Shown here: positions 41,618 through 50,624 of the stretch, in pieces
Numbering within the stretch: the stretch's first letter is position 1
Layout of the letters: every line of letters starts with the position of its first letter
Assembly (NCBI GenBank): GCA_001804815.1
Contig: MHBI01000065.1
Coordinates: 4,778-68,777 of the forward strand
DNA length: 64,000 nucleotides
Reading direction: 5' to 3'
Origin: Lentisphaerae bacterium GWF2_50_93
GTDB taxonomy: Bacteria > Verrucomicrobiota > Lentisphaeria > Victivallales > GWF2-50-93
Notes under the pieces: model-generated
Databases searched by the model: none
Told to the model about the DNA's origin: nothing
Seen by the model: the letters and a program-made list of their open reading frames with translations, nothing else
Made by a program: the position numbers and the translations under genes

Positions 41618-43003
41618 TTATTTTTTCCTAGGATCAAATGAATAAAGGCCTGTGGTGATCGTCCATGCGTCATCCATCGGCATCACCTTGCGTTCATGCT
41701 TTGCCCCCCAGGAATCCGTGTAGAGGATTTCGCTCTTCTCCTTATTATATCCGAAGATTATGCGCATATGCCCGCCTCCAGCCTGCGGAAGCCCTTCCTC
41801 CTTGACGATTCCCAGTATGACGCTCCACATGAGGGGAATCCCCGCGTCGACATGCTTCATGATATCTGTCTGGAAACCTTTGTACCCTGATTTGTCCTTT
41901 TCACATTTTGCTTCCTTCAGCATTGCCGGTTCGGAGCCCATGGCATGATATATAGCCCCGATGTCAATGACGCGTCCATACCCGATTTCCCTTTTGCCGG
42001 CCTTTTTTGACAGCTTGTTGTAGTCGTTGACCATCTTCATGAAATCCTGGAGCTTGAAATCCACATGGGTCCTTATCATTACTCCGAACTTGCCTTGGAC
42101 TTTTTTAAGCATGTCGATCATTTCATCCGGACTCGTGCCGCGTGAGGAGGACGAGCTTGCAAGTTGTGCCAGGACGTTCTGATCGGCATCTGTCCCATAG
42201 TATTTGAGGATGCGTTCCGCCGTCGCAACCGCGCAATATCCCTTCTGCCCCTGGTCGACCATGGGAATATTTTCAATGTAGATGAAACCCTTGTCATCCT
42301 TCTTGACGTTCTGCTTGATGTCCATGGCCGATGCGACATCAGCCTTTTTCGGAGTCGATGTCATTTTCCTGGGATCATTCTTCGGATCGAACTTTGAAAT
42401 GGTCAGCTTGATGTATTCCGCCCTGAATCTAATCTTCTTGTCCCTCATAAAGGGATCTTCAACATCCTGCGCCTTGATCTTTTCGCTGGCGCTCCATTTC
42501 ATTTCAACGGCCAGGCTGTTGTTCTTCACCCAGACTTTCCTCTCGATGTACATTCCCATCGTGAGTCTTTCCCTCTGCGATGACACACCCTTGTCGCCGG
42601 CCCATGCTTCGATTTTTTTCAGGTCCTCATCAACCATGCCCATGAAAATATCTTCGGATTTCTTCCCCTTGTCATCGGTTATTTCCCCGGAATCCCCGCG
42701 GTTGAAGAGGGAGATTTCTATCTGGCTCACCTTGCCGCCTTCAAAACGGATTATCGTCTCCCAGGACTTCATTCCGAGAAAGGTCATCGGCGGACTGTTG
42801 CCGTAGCCGGGATATCTCACTCCTTCCTTCTTGTCGGAAAGCCATCTGAAATACATTTGATTGCTCGGATCAAGGAAATTATCAGAAGTCCTATTCCAGA
42901 GCTTTTCATCATCTACGAAAGTCTCCAGCCTGGCAAAATCAGCGGAAAAGGAATTCAGTCCGGCAAGCATCATCGTCAGAAGAATGAGAATTTTCGTTTT
43001 CAT
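41618..43003 (-). CDS. Secreted C39-like cysteine peptidase
   Basis: A 461-residue precursor with a signal peptide (about 1-20, ending SFS-AD). An N-terminal beta-rich domain (20-235) is not recognised. The peptidase domain has GYCAVATAERILKYYG with the nucleophile Cys near 257, GGGHMRIIFGYN with the His near 412, and YTDSWG with the third catalytic residue. This is the C39-like/papain-like layout of secreted PVC proteins. It interrupts the rib operon between ftsY and ribD with short gaps (15 and 20 bp) and is therefore cotranscribed. Its link to riboflavin is unclear. Probably periplasmic. Confidence 0.8.
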   Translation of the reverse strand: MKTKILILLTMMLAGLNSFSADFARLETFVDDEKLWNRTSDNFLDPSNQMYFRWLSDKKEGVRYPGYGNSPPMTFLGMKSWETIIRFEGGKVSQIEISLFNRGDSGEITDDKGKKSEDIFMGMVDEDLKKIEAWAGDKGVSSQRERLTMGMYIERKVWVKNNSLAVEMKWSASEKIKAQDVEDPFMRDKKIRFRAEYIKLTISKFDPKNDPRKMTSTPKKADVASAMDIKQNVKKDDKGFIYIENIPMVDQGQKGYCAVATAERILKYYGTDADQNVLAQLASSSSSRGTSPDEMIDMLKKVQGKFGVMIRTHVDFKLQDFMKMVNDYNKLSKKAGKREIGYGRVIDIGAIYHAMGSEPAMLKEAKCEKDKSGYKGFQTDIMKHVDAGIPLMWSVILGIVKEEGLPQAGGGHMRIIFGYNKEKSEILYTDSWGAKHERKVMPMDDAWTITTGLYSFDPRKK

Positions 43004-43023
43004 TACAACCCCCTAAAGTAACG

Positions 43024-43950
43024 TTAAGCGGTCTTTTTGGAGAAGAGCGCATTGGCGAACATTTCAGGATCGAACGGCTGAAGGTCCTCTGGCTGTTCTC
43101 CGAGGCCGGCAAATATCACCGGCAGGTGGAATTCCTCCTCTATCGCCACTACGATCCCGCCTTTTCCAGTGCCGTCGAGCTTTGTCAATATCAATCCCGT
43201 TACGCCTGATGTGCTCAGGAACTCCTTCGCCTGCACCAGGGCGTTGGCCCCCATGCTCGCATCAATTGTCAGCCATACATGGTGCGGAGCTTCCGGATAG
43301 ACCTTGCCTATGACTCGTGTCATCTTGGAGAGCTCGTCCATCAGACCTTTCCTAGTGTGCTGCCGTCCAGCAGTATCGAGTATCAGAAAATCATATTTCT
43401 TTGCCAGTCCCGACTGGACGGCATCAAACGCGACGGAGGATGGATCGGCGCCGGAGGTCGAGGAGATCACGTTGCACTTTGCCCTGTCACCCCATAGCTT
43501 GAGCTGCTCGACCGCAGCGGCCCGGAACGTGTCGCATGCGGCCAGAAGCACCGTTTTGCCGTCGTTTTTCCATAGATAGGCGAGTTTGCCGGCGCTGGTT
43601 GTCTTGCCGCTGCCGTTGACCCCGACTATTAGAATCACGTTCAATGAGTCAGTCTTATAAAAAGGATCCTTCCGGTTCTTGTTCAGGATCGCGGTAATGT
43701 CGGTGCGCGCGATTTCCATTATGTCGTCAGTGGTCTTTATGATGCCACGGGAATACCTGTCCTTGATGTCATTGACGATCTTCGTGCTGGCCGCAAGTCC
43801 GAAATCCGCGCCGATGAGGCCTTCCTTGAGCTTTTCATAGGTCTCGTCGTTCCATGCCGCGGTGCCCGTGAATATCCCGCCGAGTGAGCGGGATATCGAC
43901 GTTGCGGTCTTCTGGAGTCCGCGCTGGAAAACTGAAAAGATGGATTTCAT
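43024..43950 (-). CDS. ftsY: Signal recognition particle receptor FtsY
   Basis: SRP receptor GTPase that delivers ribosomes to SecYEG. The 308-residue protein holds only the NG domain: G1 GVNGSGKTTSAGKL, insertion-box region DTFRAAAVEQL, G3 LDTAGRQ, G4 TKLDGTGKGG and the terminal amphipathic QPFDPEMFANALF. The acidic A domain of E. coli FtsY is absent; such short forms are common. Its start directly abuts the nusB stop (43950/43951). Acts at the inner membrane. Confidence 0.95.
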   Translation of the reverse strand: MKSIFSVFQRGLQKTATSISRSLGGIFTGTAAWNDETYEKLKEGLIGADFGLAASTKIVNDIKDRYSRGIIKTTDDIMEIARTDITAILNKNRKDPFYKTDSLNVILIVGVNGSGKTTSAGKLAYLWKNDGKTVLLAACDTFRAAAVEQLKLWGDRAKCNVISSTSGADPSSVAFDAVQSGLAKKYDFLILDTAGRQHTRKGLMDELSKMTRVIGKVYPEAPHHVWLTIDASMGANALVQAKEFLSTSGVTGLILTKLDGTGKGGIVVAIEEEFHLPVIFAGLGEQPEDLQPFDPEMFANALFSKKTA

Positions 43951-44451
43951 TTATTTCGTTGCAGCCTCTCTTGCAGGTCTTTTAAGAGTGTCCTTTATCG
44001 CATTGAGTATGCCGTTTACGAACGAGCTTGATTCATCGCCCCCGAAGGACTTGGCGATCTCCACTGCCTCGTTGATGCTTACCACCGGAGGTATTTCCGG
44101 GCAGTTGAGCATTTCATAGGTGGCTATCCTCAGTATGTTCCTGTCCACTATCGCCATCCTGTCGATCTTCCATTTGGTTGCGAATTTCGCAATGACTTCG
44201 TCAGTCTCGGCTTTCTTTTCGATTGAACCTTTGATCAGCTTTTCCGCGAATTCCTTGCTTTTCCTGAAGATCCTGTTCTGCGGATATATTCCTGATTCAT
44301 CGAGCTGGGTCCAGAAATATTCCAGGTTCTTGCCGTCGAAATCCTCGTTCATGTCGAACTGGAAGAGGAACTGCATCGCGAATTCGCGTCCGAGCCGCCT
44401 GGGATCCGGATCCTTGCGGAAATTGTTGTTGTCTTTGTCTGGTAAATTCAT
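43951..44451 (-). CDS. nusB: Transcription antitermination protein NusB
   Basis: Binds boxA RNA with NusE in rRNA antitermination. The 166-residue protein is all-helical, with the family motifs RREFAMQFLFQFD-like start (RLGREFAMQFLFQFDMN), DRMAIVDRNILRIATYEML and PPVVSINEAVEIAKSFGGDESSSFVNGILNAI. It lies 15 bp after ribH, a common ribH-nusB order. Near 44179-44191 it contains the odd palindrome TGCGAATTTCGCA described in the findings. Confidence 0.95.
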   Translation of the reverse strand: MNLPDKDNNNFRKDPDPRRLGREFAMQFLFQFDMNEDFDGKNLEYFWTQLDESGIYPQNRIFRKSKEFAEKLIKGSIEKKAETDEVIAKFATKWKIDRMAIVDRNILRIATYEMLNCPEIPPVVSINEAVEIAKSFGGDESSSFVNGILNAIKDTLKRPAREAATK

Positions 44452-44466
44452 TTATCTCCGTATGTC

Positions 44467-44952
44467 TTATTTTCCGGGCATGGCCCGCATGAGGTTTGCC
44501 ATTTCAATTGCGGTCTTCGCGGCGTCGGAACCCTTGTTGCCGGCCTTTGTACCGCTTCTTTCAATTGCCTGCTCGATGTCGTTCGCATTGATCACTCCGT
44601 TTATCACGGGGACGCCGAACTCGAGCGCAAGCATCGCCGTACACTTCGAAACTTCCGAGCTTATGAGCGTGGCGTGAGGCGTCGCGCCCTGTATCACTAC
44701 GCCAAGAGCGATCACAGCGTCATATTTCTTGGTTGAGAGGAATCTCTTTACGACCGTCGGAATCTCATATGATCCCGGAACCCACGCGACATCGATGTCT
44801 TCAGTCCTGCCACCATGCCTGACAACTGCGTCAACAGCGCCCTCGAGCAGCTTGCTCACGAAGAATTCGTTGAACCTGGCGCACACGATGGCTATGCGGA
44901 GACCCTTGGCGTCAAGAGTCCCTTCATAAATGTTTTTGACCTGCTTGTTCAT
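44467..44952 (-). CDS. ribH: 6,7-dimethyl-8-ribityllumazine synthase
   Basis: Condenses the RibA/RibD pathway product with 3,4-dihydroxy-2-butanone 4-phosphate to lumazine. The 161-residue protein has CARFNEFFVSKLLEGAVDA, PGSYEIP, ALGVVIQGATPHA with the catalytic His, and FGVPVINGVI. Length is standard for capsid-forming RibH. Second gene of the FMN-controlled operon, 31 bp after ribBA. The ribosome-binding site AAAGGAGAAG precedes the ATG. Confidence 0.97.
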   Translation of the reverse strand: MNKQVKNIYEGTLDAKGLRIAIVCARFNEFFVSKLLEGAVDAVVRHGGRTEDIDVAWVPGSYEIPTVVKRFLSTKKYDAVIALGVVIQGATPHATLISSEVSKCTAMLALEFGVPVINGVINANDIEQAIERSGTKAGNKGSDAAKTAIEMANLMRAMPGK

Positions 44953-44983
44953 AAACTTCTCCTTTTAAAATTTTGTAAAAATT

Positions 44984-46180
44984 TTATATCAGGTGCCCCA
45001 TCTTCTTCTTCTTGGTCTTCAGATATCTTTCATTGTGCTTGTGAGGCTCGATGACAAGGGGTTTCCTTGCTTTTATTGAAATTCCATAACCTTTGATTCC
45101 GACGATCTTCTGGGGGTTGTTCGTAAGAAGAGTAATGCTTTTCACGCCAAGGTCAAGCAGGATCTGTGCACCGAGCCCATATTCGCGGAGGTCCGGAGGA
45201 AATCCAAGCTTCTCGTTGGCCTCGACTGTGTCGCAGCCTTCTTCCTGGAGTCGGTACGCATGGATCTTGTTCGCAAGCCCGATTCCGCGCCCTTCCTGCC
45301 GCATGTAGACGATGATGCCGGCTCCCTTTTCCGCTATCAGCTTCATCGCCGTCTCAAGCTGTTCCCCGCAGTCGCACCTCTGTGAATGGAAAACGTCGCC
45401 CGTCAGGCATTCGCTGTGGACGCGCACCAGGACATCGCTTTTTCCTTCGACATCGCCGTATACCAGGGCGAGATGCTCCATATTGTCGAGTGCCGAACGG
45501 TAGAGATGGAGTTTGAACATGCCGTGACGGGTCGGGAGATTTACGGACTGCTCCTTGAATATAAGCCTCTCATGCTTCCGCCTGTATGCAATAATGTCGG
45601 AAATAGTGCACCAGAGGAGCCTGTGTTTCTTCCTGAACTTATCAAGCTGTGGCAGACGCGCCATAGTTCCGTCCTCATTCATTATCTCGCAGATCACGCC
45701 GGCCGGATAAAGGCCTGCGAGTTTCGCAAGATCGACCGTCGCCTCAGTATGTCCTGCCCTCTGGAGGACTCCGCCTGGTCGTGCTATCAACGGGAAAACA
45801 TGGCCGGGAACAATAAAGTCAGCTCTCGACATGACAGGATCAATCAGCGCCTCTATGGTTTTTGACCGGTCAAATGCTGATATTCCGGTGGTCGTGCCTT
45901 CCTTTACGTCTACGCTTACAGTAAAAGCTGTATGGAACGGATCCTTGCTGGGAGCCATGATGTCAAGTTCAAGCTGCTTAGCCCTTTCATCAGTGACCGG
46001 CGCACAGATCAGACCTCGTCCGTGTGTCGCCATGAAATTTATTGCCTTAGGCGTTACTTTTGCCGCAGCAATTACAAGATCCCCCTCGTTTTCACGGTTC
46101 TCGTCGTCAGTAACAATAATCATGTCGCCTTTCCTGAAGGCCTTGACGACTTTTTCAATGCTATCGAATTTTGTTTTCAT
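44984..46180 (-). CDS. ribBA: Bifunctional 3,4-dihydroxy-2-butanone-4-phosphate synthase / GTP cyclohydrolase II
   Basis: Makes both entry metabolites of riboflavin synthesis. The 398-residue fusion has RibB (1-200) with [25 protein letters not shown] and [10 protein letters not shown]. RibA (205-398) has [11 protein letters not shown], the zinc site [12 protein letters not shown] and [14 protein letters not shown]. First gene of the operon behind the FMN riboswitch, with a 165-nt leader between aptamer-terminator and ATG. All key residues seem intact. Confidence 0.97.
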   Translation of the reverse strand: MKTKFDSIEKVVKAFRKGDMIIVTDDENRENEGDLVIAAAKVTPKAINFMATHGRGLICAPVTDERAKQLELDIMAPSKDPFHTAFTVSVDVKEGTTTGISAFDRSKTIEALIDPVMSRADFIVPGHVFPLIARPGGVLQRAGHTEATVDLAKLAGLYPAGVICEIMNEDGTMARLPQLDKFRKKHRLLWCTISDIIAYRRKHERLIFKEQSVNLPTRHGMFKLHLYRSALDNMEHLALVYGDVEGKSDVLVRVHSECLTGDVFHSQRCDCGEQLETAMKLIAEKGAGIIVYMRQEGRGIGLANKIHAYRLQEEGCDTVEANEKLGFPPDLREYGLGAQILLDLGVKSITLLTNNPQKIVGIKGYGISIKARKPLVIEPHKHNERYLKTKKKKMGHLI

Positions 46181-46216
46181 TTATCCACTTTAAGTTAATA
46201 TCAAGTTACAGTCAAA

Positions 46217-46262
46217 GAGAACGGCAACAGAGTGCCGTTGCTACAATAAATCCAAGCTGTAG
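46217..46262. repeat. Short palindromic repeat in the ribBA leader
   Basis: ACGGCAACAGAGTGCCGTTGC forms a hairpin between the riboswitch terminator and the ribBA start. It is outside the riboswitch and looks like another intergenic repeat. Its effect on ribBA expression is unknown. Confidence 0.5.
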
Positions 46263-46348
46263 CCGCATCACTCTGCTGACGCGTTTTTTTCTCAAAGAAT
46301 ACAACTCGGTATTATCTTTAACTTCATAGAAATCCAGTTCCCGTTGCC

Positions 46349-46536
46349 AAAAAAAAGCCCCGGAAAAGTCCAGGGCATGAAAATACAGGCGCGATGTCGC
46401 TGTCTTCTCTCATCCAGACTGAACTGTCGGTCATGGAGTTTCACCATGTCAGTCCCGTTTGTCACGGGAGTCGCGGACTATACCGCCGGTCAGGAATCAT
46501 CCTCCGCATGGAGGACTAACCTAGCCCCGAAGATCT
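46349..46536 (-). ncRNA. FMN riboswitch (RFN element) with terminator
   Basis: Aptamer at 46403-46536 on the minus strand. It has the closing helix TCTTCGGGG ... GAGAAGA, the conserved joints CCGGCGGTATAGTCCGCGA and GACCGACAGTTCAGTCTGGAT, and GGTGAAACTCCATG. It is followed at 46349-46376 by the terminator GCCCTGGA/TCCGGGGC and eight T residues. With FMN bound, transcription of ribBA-ribH-nusB-ftsY-peptidase-ribD should stop here. Its presence explains why nusB and ftsY appear under flavin control unless internal promoters exist. Confidence 0.97.
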
Positions 46537-46583
46537 GAAAAATACGTTTTAAAGAACATATAAATTGCGATTTTCGCAATTTA

Positions 46584-47684
46584 TCATATGATGAACTTTT
46601 CCGTGGCCTGGTCAAAAATATGCGCTTTTGACATCAGGACTGAAAGCTCGATATCATCGCCTACGGAAGTCTTCCTGTGGGCGTCGACTCGTGAAATGAA
46701 CGACTGTTCGCCGGTACTCAGGTAAAGGTAGGTTTCAGCGCCCATCGGCTCTATGACTTCGACCTTCGCCTTGATCTTTGAAGCGCCCGGTTTGCTTTCT
46801 GCTTCCGGTGAACCGACATCTTCAGGTCTTACACCGAATACAATTTTCTTGTCAACGAAAGCTTCAACGGTGTCTTTCCATTCATCAGGGAGCTTTATCA
46901 GCATGGCGCCTTCCTTGAAATAGAGCTTGCCTTCCTGTTTCACCATCACACCCTTGAAGAAATTCATTGGAGGTGTTCCGATAAAACCGGCCACGAAAAG
47001 ATTTGCCGGACGATCATAGACGTTGAGGGGTGTGTCGACCTGCTGGATGATTCCGTCCTTCATTACGACTATCCGGTCGGCCATTGTCATGGCTTCGATC
47101 TGATCATGCGTAACATATATCATCGTCGTTTCAAGCCTTGTGTGGAGCTTGCTGATTTCCGTGCGCATCTGCACGCGCATCTTGGCGTCGAGGTTGGAGA
47201 GCGGTTCGTCGAAGAGGAATGCTTCAGGCTTGCGGACGATCGCACGGCCTACTGCAACACGCTGTCTCTGTCCGCCGGAGAGGGCCTTCGGACGGCGGTG
47301 CAGGTATTCCTTGATTCCGAGAAGTTCCGCGGCCTCCTGGACTCGCTTGTCGATGTCGGCCTTCTTGAATTTGCGGAGCTTGAGACCGAACGCCATGTTT
47401 TCATAGACGGTCATGTGGGGATAGAGCGCATAGTTCTGGAAAACCATCGCGATATCGCGGTCCTTCGGAGGAACATCATTCACGACTCTCGTTCCAATGC
47501 TTACAGTTCCAGAGGAGATTTCCTCGAGTCCGGCAACCATTCGGAGAGTTGTCGATTTGCCACAGCCTGAAGGGCCTACCAGAACAACGAATTCCCTGTT
47601 CTTGATATAGAGATTTACATTGTCTACTGCTTTGACATTGCCGGGATAAATCTTGCATACATCTTTGAGTGTTACATCTGCCAT
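46584..47684 (-). CDS. Sugar ABC transporter ATP-binding protein (UgpC/MsiK type)
   Basis: A 366-residue MalK-like ATPase. Walker A is GPSGCGKST (38-46), the Q-loop MVFQNYALYPHMTVYENM, signature LSGGQRQRVAVGRA, Walker B FLFDEPLSNLDA. The C-terminal regulatory domain of MalK/UgpC type starts near 240 and includes FGVRPEDV. No permease or binding-protein gene is within reach, so it is probably a shared ATPase that energises several sugar transporters, as MsiK does. Ribosome-binding site GGGG lies close to the ATG. A short palindromic hairpin (46566-46578) follows the stop codon. Confidence 0.93.
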   Translation of the reverse strand: MADVTLKDVCKIYPGNVKAVDNVNLYIKNREFVVLVGPSGCGKSTTLRMVAGLEEISSGTVSIGTRVVNDVPPKDRDIAMVFQNYALYPHMTVYENMAFGLKLRKFKKADIDKRVQEAAELLGIKEYLHRRPKALSGGQRQRVAVGRAIVRKPEAFLFDEPLSNLDAKMRVQMRTEISKLHTRLETTMIYVTHDQIEAMTMADRIVVMKDGIIQQVDTPLNVYDRPANLFVAGFIGTPPMNFFKGVMVKQEGKLYFKEGAMLIKLPDEWKDTVEAFVDKKIVFGVRPEDVGSPEAESKPGASKIKAKVEVIEPMGAETYLYLSTGEQSFISRVDAHRKTSVGDDIELSVLMSKAHIFDQATEKFII

Positions 47685-47810
47685 GGTTCAGGCCCCGTTT
47701 TATTTGTTAATGTTTAATTATGAACAACAATTCCGATAAATTATACCCATACATGCCAAAATATCAATGGGATATGGAAAATTTGCCCGAAAATTATGGA
47801 TACTCGGGAA

Positions 47811-48080
47811 CCGCAGATGGACGCTGATAAACGCAGAACTTCAGTAGTTGTTGACAATCCTTTTTCTCTGTTAATTTATTTATTTCTTCATGGGTCATGA
47901 AATTTTCTGCCTTTTCTTGAAGTAATTTCAAAACTCTGGACGCGTCAAGCGCGTCCCTCCATTTTTTTACGCCCGTTTCGGGCGTGGAGGGTCATGCTTG
48001 CCATGACCGATTCTTGAGTTTTGAAATTGCCTCTCTCGCATAAATCATACTGTGTTTATCAGCGTTCATCTGCGGTTAAT
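47811..48080. repeat. Nested long inverted repeat (MITE-like), also forming the 3' end of pabBC
   Basis: The ends AACCGCAGATGGACGCTGAT (47811) and its near-complement (48050-48080) are inverted. Moving inward, ATTTCAAAACTC (about 47925) pairs with GAGTTTTGAAAT (about 48012), then CCCTCC with GGAGGG, then ACGCCCGTTTCGGGCGT at the centre (47970-47986). The element is about 270 bp, without an ORF. Its right end lies inside the last codons of the convergent-side gene pabBC. It accounts for almost the entire 380-bp gap after ugpC. Confidence 0.8.
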
Positions 48081-49841
48081 TGTTCCCTCCGCTCCGCCTC
48101 TGACCGAATTTCCAATAAGTATCGTCTCAGCCTTCTTCATGTCATCTACGGTAATTCTTGTCTCAGTCGCATGAAGTCTTCTGATTGTTTTTGCACGCCA
48201 GATCCCGGGCAACAGTCCGCAGGAGAGGGGGGGCGTGAGCCATCTGCCGCCTTTTAGAATGAAGATGCTGCTTATCGCCCCTTCGGCGATCTCTCCCTTT
48301 TCATTCTGGAAGATGACTTCGTCAAAACCTTCGGCATGGGCCTCCTTGAATTCATCATCGTAGAACTTCCTGTTCGTTGTCTTGTGATAAAGGAAGACAT
48401 CTTTGGCGTCAGTCTTGGTCTTTGAAAGCTTCAACCTGAGCAGTTCCTTGCCCCATCCAGTCTTTCCCAGGGATACATGCTCGGTTTCAGCCTTCCCATC
48501 TTCAGATATCAGGAGCCTGACTCTCGCATTATTTAATCTACTCTTTGATAAATATGACATGAGTCTGCTCATGGCTTTTTTTGTTTTCCCCTCATCCCAT
48601 TTCCTGCCGAAGTAAGACTGCGAATTCCACGCACGTTCCAAGTGTTCCTTCAGATAAATAAAGCCTTTCCCCCTTTTCCAGAGAATGGTTTCGAGGATCT
48701 TGAAATCCGGTTTTGCAAAATTCGCAAAACCGCTCTTAACCAGGCATTCGGTCCATTCCTTCCCAGGTTCTGAATCTGCAACGATCCCGCTGCCGATTCC
48801 CAGCTCGGTACGACTTCCTGAACATATTAGAGTCCTTATGGCGACATTCAGACAGAAATCGCCGTCTGGCATGAAACAGCCGATCGAGCCGGTGTATACT
48901 TTCCTCGGAGTCGTTTCAAGCTCGGATATTATCTCCATCGCACGGATTTTCGGCGCGCCGGTTATTGATGCCGGTGGAAATGTAGCCGCGAGGATTTTAG
49001 ATATGGATATGCCTGCCGACAGGCGTCCGCAGACACCGCTGACCATCTGGTGGACTGTCGGATATGTGTCGACATGGAACAGGGGGGCGGACTTGATTGA
49101 GCCGGTTTCACAGATCCGTCCGAGATCATTCCTGACCATGTCGACGATCATTATGTTCTCAGCCCGGTTTTTGACATCATTCGAAAGGTCTTTTGCTGTT
49201 TGTCTGTCCTCTTCATAGGTGAGTGCGCGGCTGGCTGTCCCCTTCATTGGAAGACTCCGTATTTTTCCGGAAACCGACTCCAGGAAAAGCTCGGGCGAAT
49301 TTGAGATGATCCTGAGTTTGCCAGTGTTGATGAATGCAGCATAGGGCACAGGATGCGAATGGAAAAGATTCATGAATAGAAGTTCAGGATCATCGACACC
49401 TTTTCCAGAAACCCTGAAAGTATAATTCACCTGATATGTGTCGCCGTCATAGATGTATTTCCTGATCTTCCTTACGTTTTTTAAATAAATATTTTTCCTC
49501 GTTTCCGGTGACAGCGCAATAGATGGCTGACGGGAGGTTAAATCATTTGGAGATTGGAATGGGGAAAAATATCTGTAGGCTGAAAACCAGAGAAGGGGAA
49601 GCTTCCCAGGTTCCCTGGTCTTGTTGGCGGGATCAAAGGCCTGGGCTGCTTCATACGAAATGAATCCGGCAACGAATAATCCTTTTCTCAGTGAGGCTTC
49701 AACCTGTTTAAGAGCAGGAACAACCTCTGAAGTTTTACAAGCGGAAAACGTCTCCACGGGATCCTTGAACAAACCCCATTCAATTTTACTTCCAGGCAAA
49801 CGGCATACCACCGTCCCCGCCATCTTTAAAACATCATCCAT
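48066..49841 (-). CDS. pabBC: Fused aminodeoxychorismate synthase component I and aminodeoxychorismate lyase
   Basis: Folate branch enzyme making p-aminobenzoate from chorismate. The 591-residue fusion has PabB (1-380) with the chorismate-binding signatures YQVNYTFRV, MKGTASRALTYEEDRQTAKDL, DMVRNDLGRI and PPASITGAPKIRAMEI. PabC (about 385-591) has the PLP lysine in LYHKTTNRKFYDDE and E-x-x-x-SSIFIL. The C-terminus normally continues past NSVRG; here it reads GGAEGTINRR and stops inside the 47811 repeat, so the last residues were replaced. No ribosome-binding site is seen, and the RAYT element's end lies immediately upstream. The PabA amidotransferase is not nearby. Confidence 0.88.
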   Translation of the reverse strand: MDDVLKMAGTVVCRLPGSKIEWGLFKDPVETFSACKTSEVVPALKQVEASLRKGLFVAGFISYEAAQAFDPANKTREPGKLPLLWFSAYRYFSPFQSPNDLTSRQPSIALSPETRKNIYLKNVRKIRKYIYDGDTYQVNYTFRVSGKGVDDPELLFMNLFHSHPVPYAAFINTGKLRIISNSPELFLESVSGKIRSLPMKGTASRALTYEEDRQTAKDLSNDVKNRAENIMIVDMVRNDLGRICETGSIKSAPLFHVDTYPTVHQMVSGVCGRLSAGISISKILAATFPPASITGAPKIRAMEIISELETTPRKVYTGSIGCFMPDGDFCLNVAIRTLICSGSRTELGIGSGIVADSEPGKEWTECLVKSGFANFAKPDFKILETILWKRGKGFIYLKEHLERAWNSQSYFGRKWDEGKTKKAMSRLMSYLSKSRLNNARVRLLISEDGKAETEHVSLGKTGWGKELLRLKLSKTKTDAKDVFLYHKTTNRKFYDDEFKEAHAEGFDEVIFQNEKGEIAEGAISSIFILKGGRWLTPPLSCGLLPGIWRAKTIRRLHATETRITVDDMKKAETILIGNSVRGGAEGTINRR

Positions 49842-49908
49842 TTTTTAATTCGGTGCCATTCTAGTTAAATCATTGTATGTAAAGAATATATGAATAAAGT
49901 ATTGCATT

Positions 49909-50595
49909 TTAAACTTTTCTTGGTCTACCACGCGGACGCGCTGATAATCTACCCGATTCAATCATTATATTTGCTGCAAATTCCTTGTCACCGATAATTG
50001 AAGCTCCAGATGAGAACAGCTCAGCATCTTCGGCAGGAGTCTTTGTTATAAAATTCCCGTAGAATATCCGTCTCTCATTGTCGCTCCCGCCAAGCTCAAG
50101 CCAATATGGATGCCTGTGGGCATCAACAATCGGATCTTCCCTGCCTTCCACATACGTAGCAGCGCTTGACCACCTGTAGTCAGTTGGTACTTTTATCCCT
50201 TCTATTCCAGCAGCAATCGGATTGCGTTCAATATACCTGCCAAGTCTCAGGAGGCATCCTTCCTTTTGAACGACAACACTCTTGAATCTTCCTTGCCAGA
50301 TCGTTCCGCGGCCAGTACCATGCTTCTTATGCCAGTAACGACTGTAAAGGGAGGATACCTTGCTTAAATAGCATGATAGCTCTCTCACGTTCAACGCTTC
50401 AACGGCCAGGTGAAAATGGTTTGACATGATCGCCCAGTGGTAGATGCTTATCCTAGTGTTGATTTTCTGGCTGACAAGCAATTCCAGGAATTTGTCGCGG
50501 TCTTCTTCAGATTCAAGAACCCAGCTGTTGTTGATCCCGCGGTTGATTACATGATAGACGCCACGCCCAAGCCGACATCGGGGAACTCTGCCCAT
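49909..50595 (-). CDS. REP-associated tyrosine transposase (TnpA-REP/RAYT)
   Basis: A 228-residue Y1 HUH single-strand transposase. Counting from the ATG at 50595 (which follows GGAGGT), the metal motif is H60-F-H62 in AIMSNHFHLAVE and the catalytic tyrosine Y121 in LGRYIERNP. The start WxxxNRG-like segment (VYHVINRGINNSWVL) and WQGRFKS are typical of the family. The C-terminus ends in the basic tail RPRGRPRKV, an AT-hook-like motif. An alternative ATG four codons upstream lacks a ribosome-binding site. The enzyme is a candidate for having spread one of the palindromic repeat families in this genome. Confidence 0.92.
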   Translation of the reverse strand: MGRVPRCRLGRGVYHVINRGINNSWVLESEEDRDKFLELLVSQKINTRISIYHWAIMSNHFHLAVEALNVRELSCYLSKVSSLYSRYWHKKHGTGRGTIWQGRFKSVVVQKEGCLLRLGRYIERNPIAAGIEGIKVPTDYRWSSAATYVEGREDPIVDAHRHPYWLELGGSDNERRIFYGNFITKTPAEDAELFSSGASIIGDKEFAANIMIESGRLSARPRGRPRKV

Positions 50596-50624
50596 TTCAA
50601 CCTCCATGATAGTAGGGAAAATGC

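Noticed and set aside
43951-46536. Riboflavin synthase ribE expected in the rib operon
   Set aside because: No gene with the lumazine-binding duplicated domain is present between 40.5 and 46.5 kb; it must lie elsewhere.
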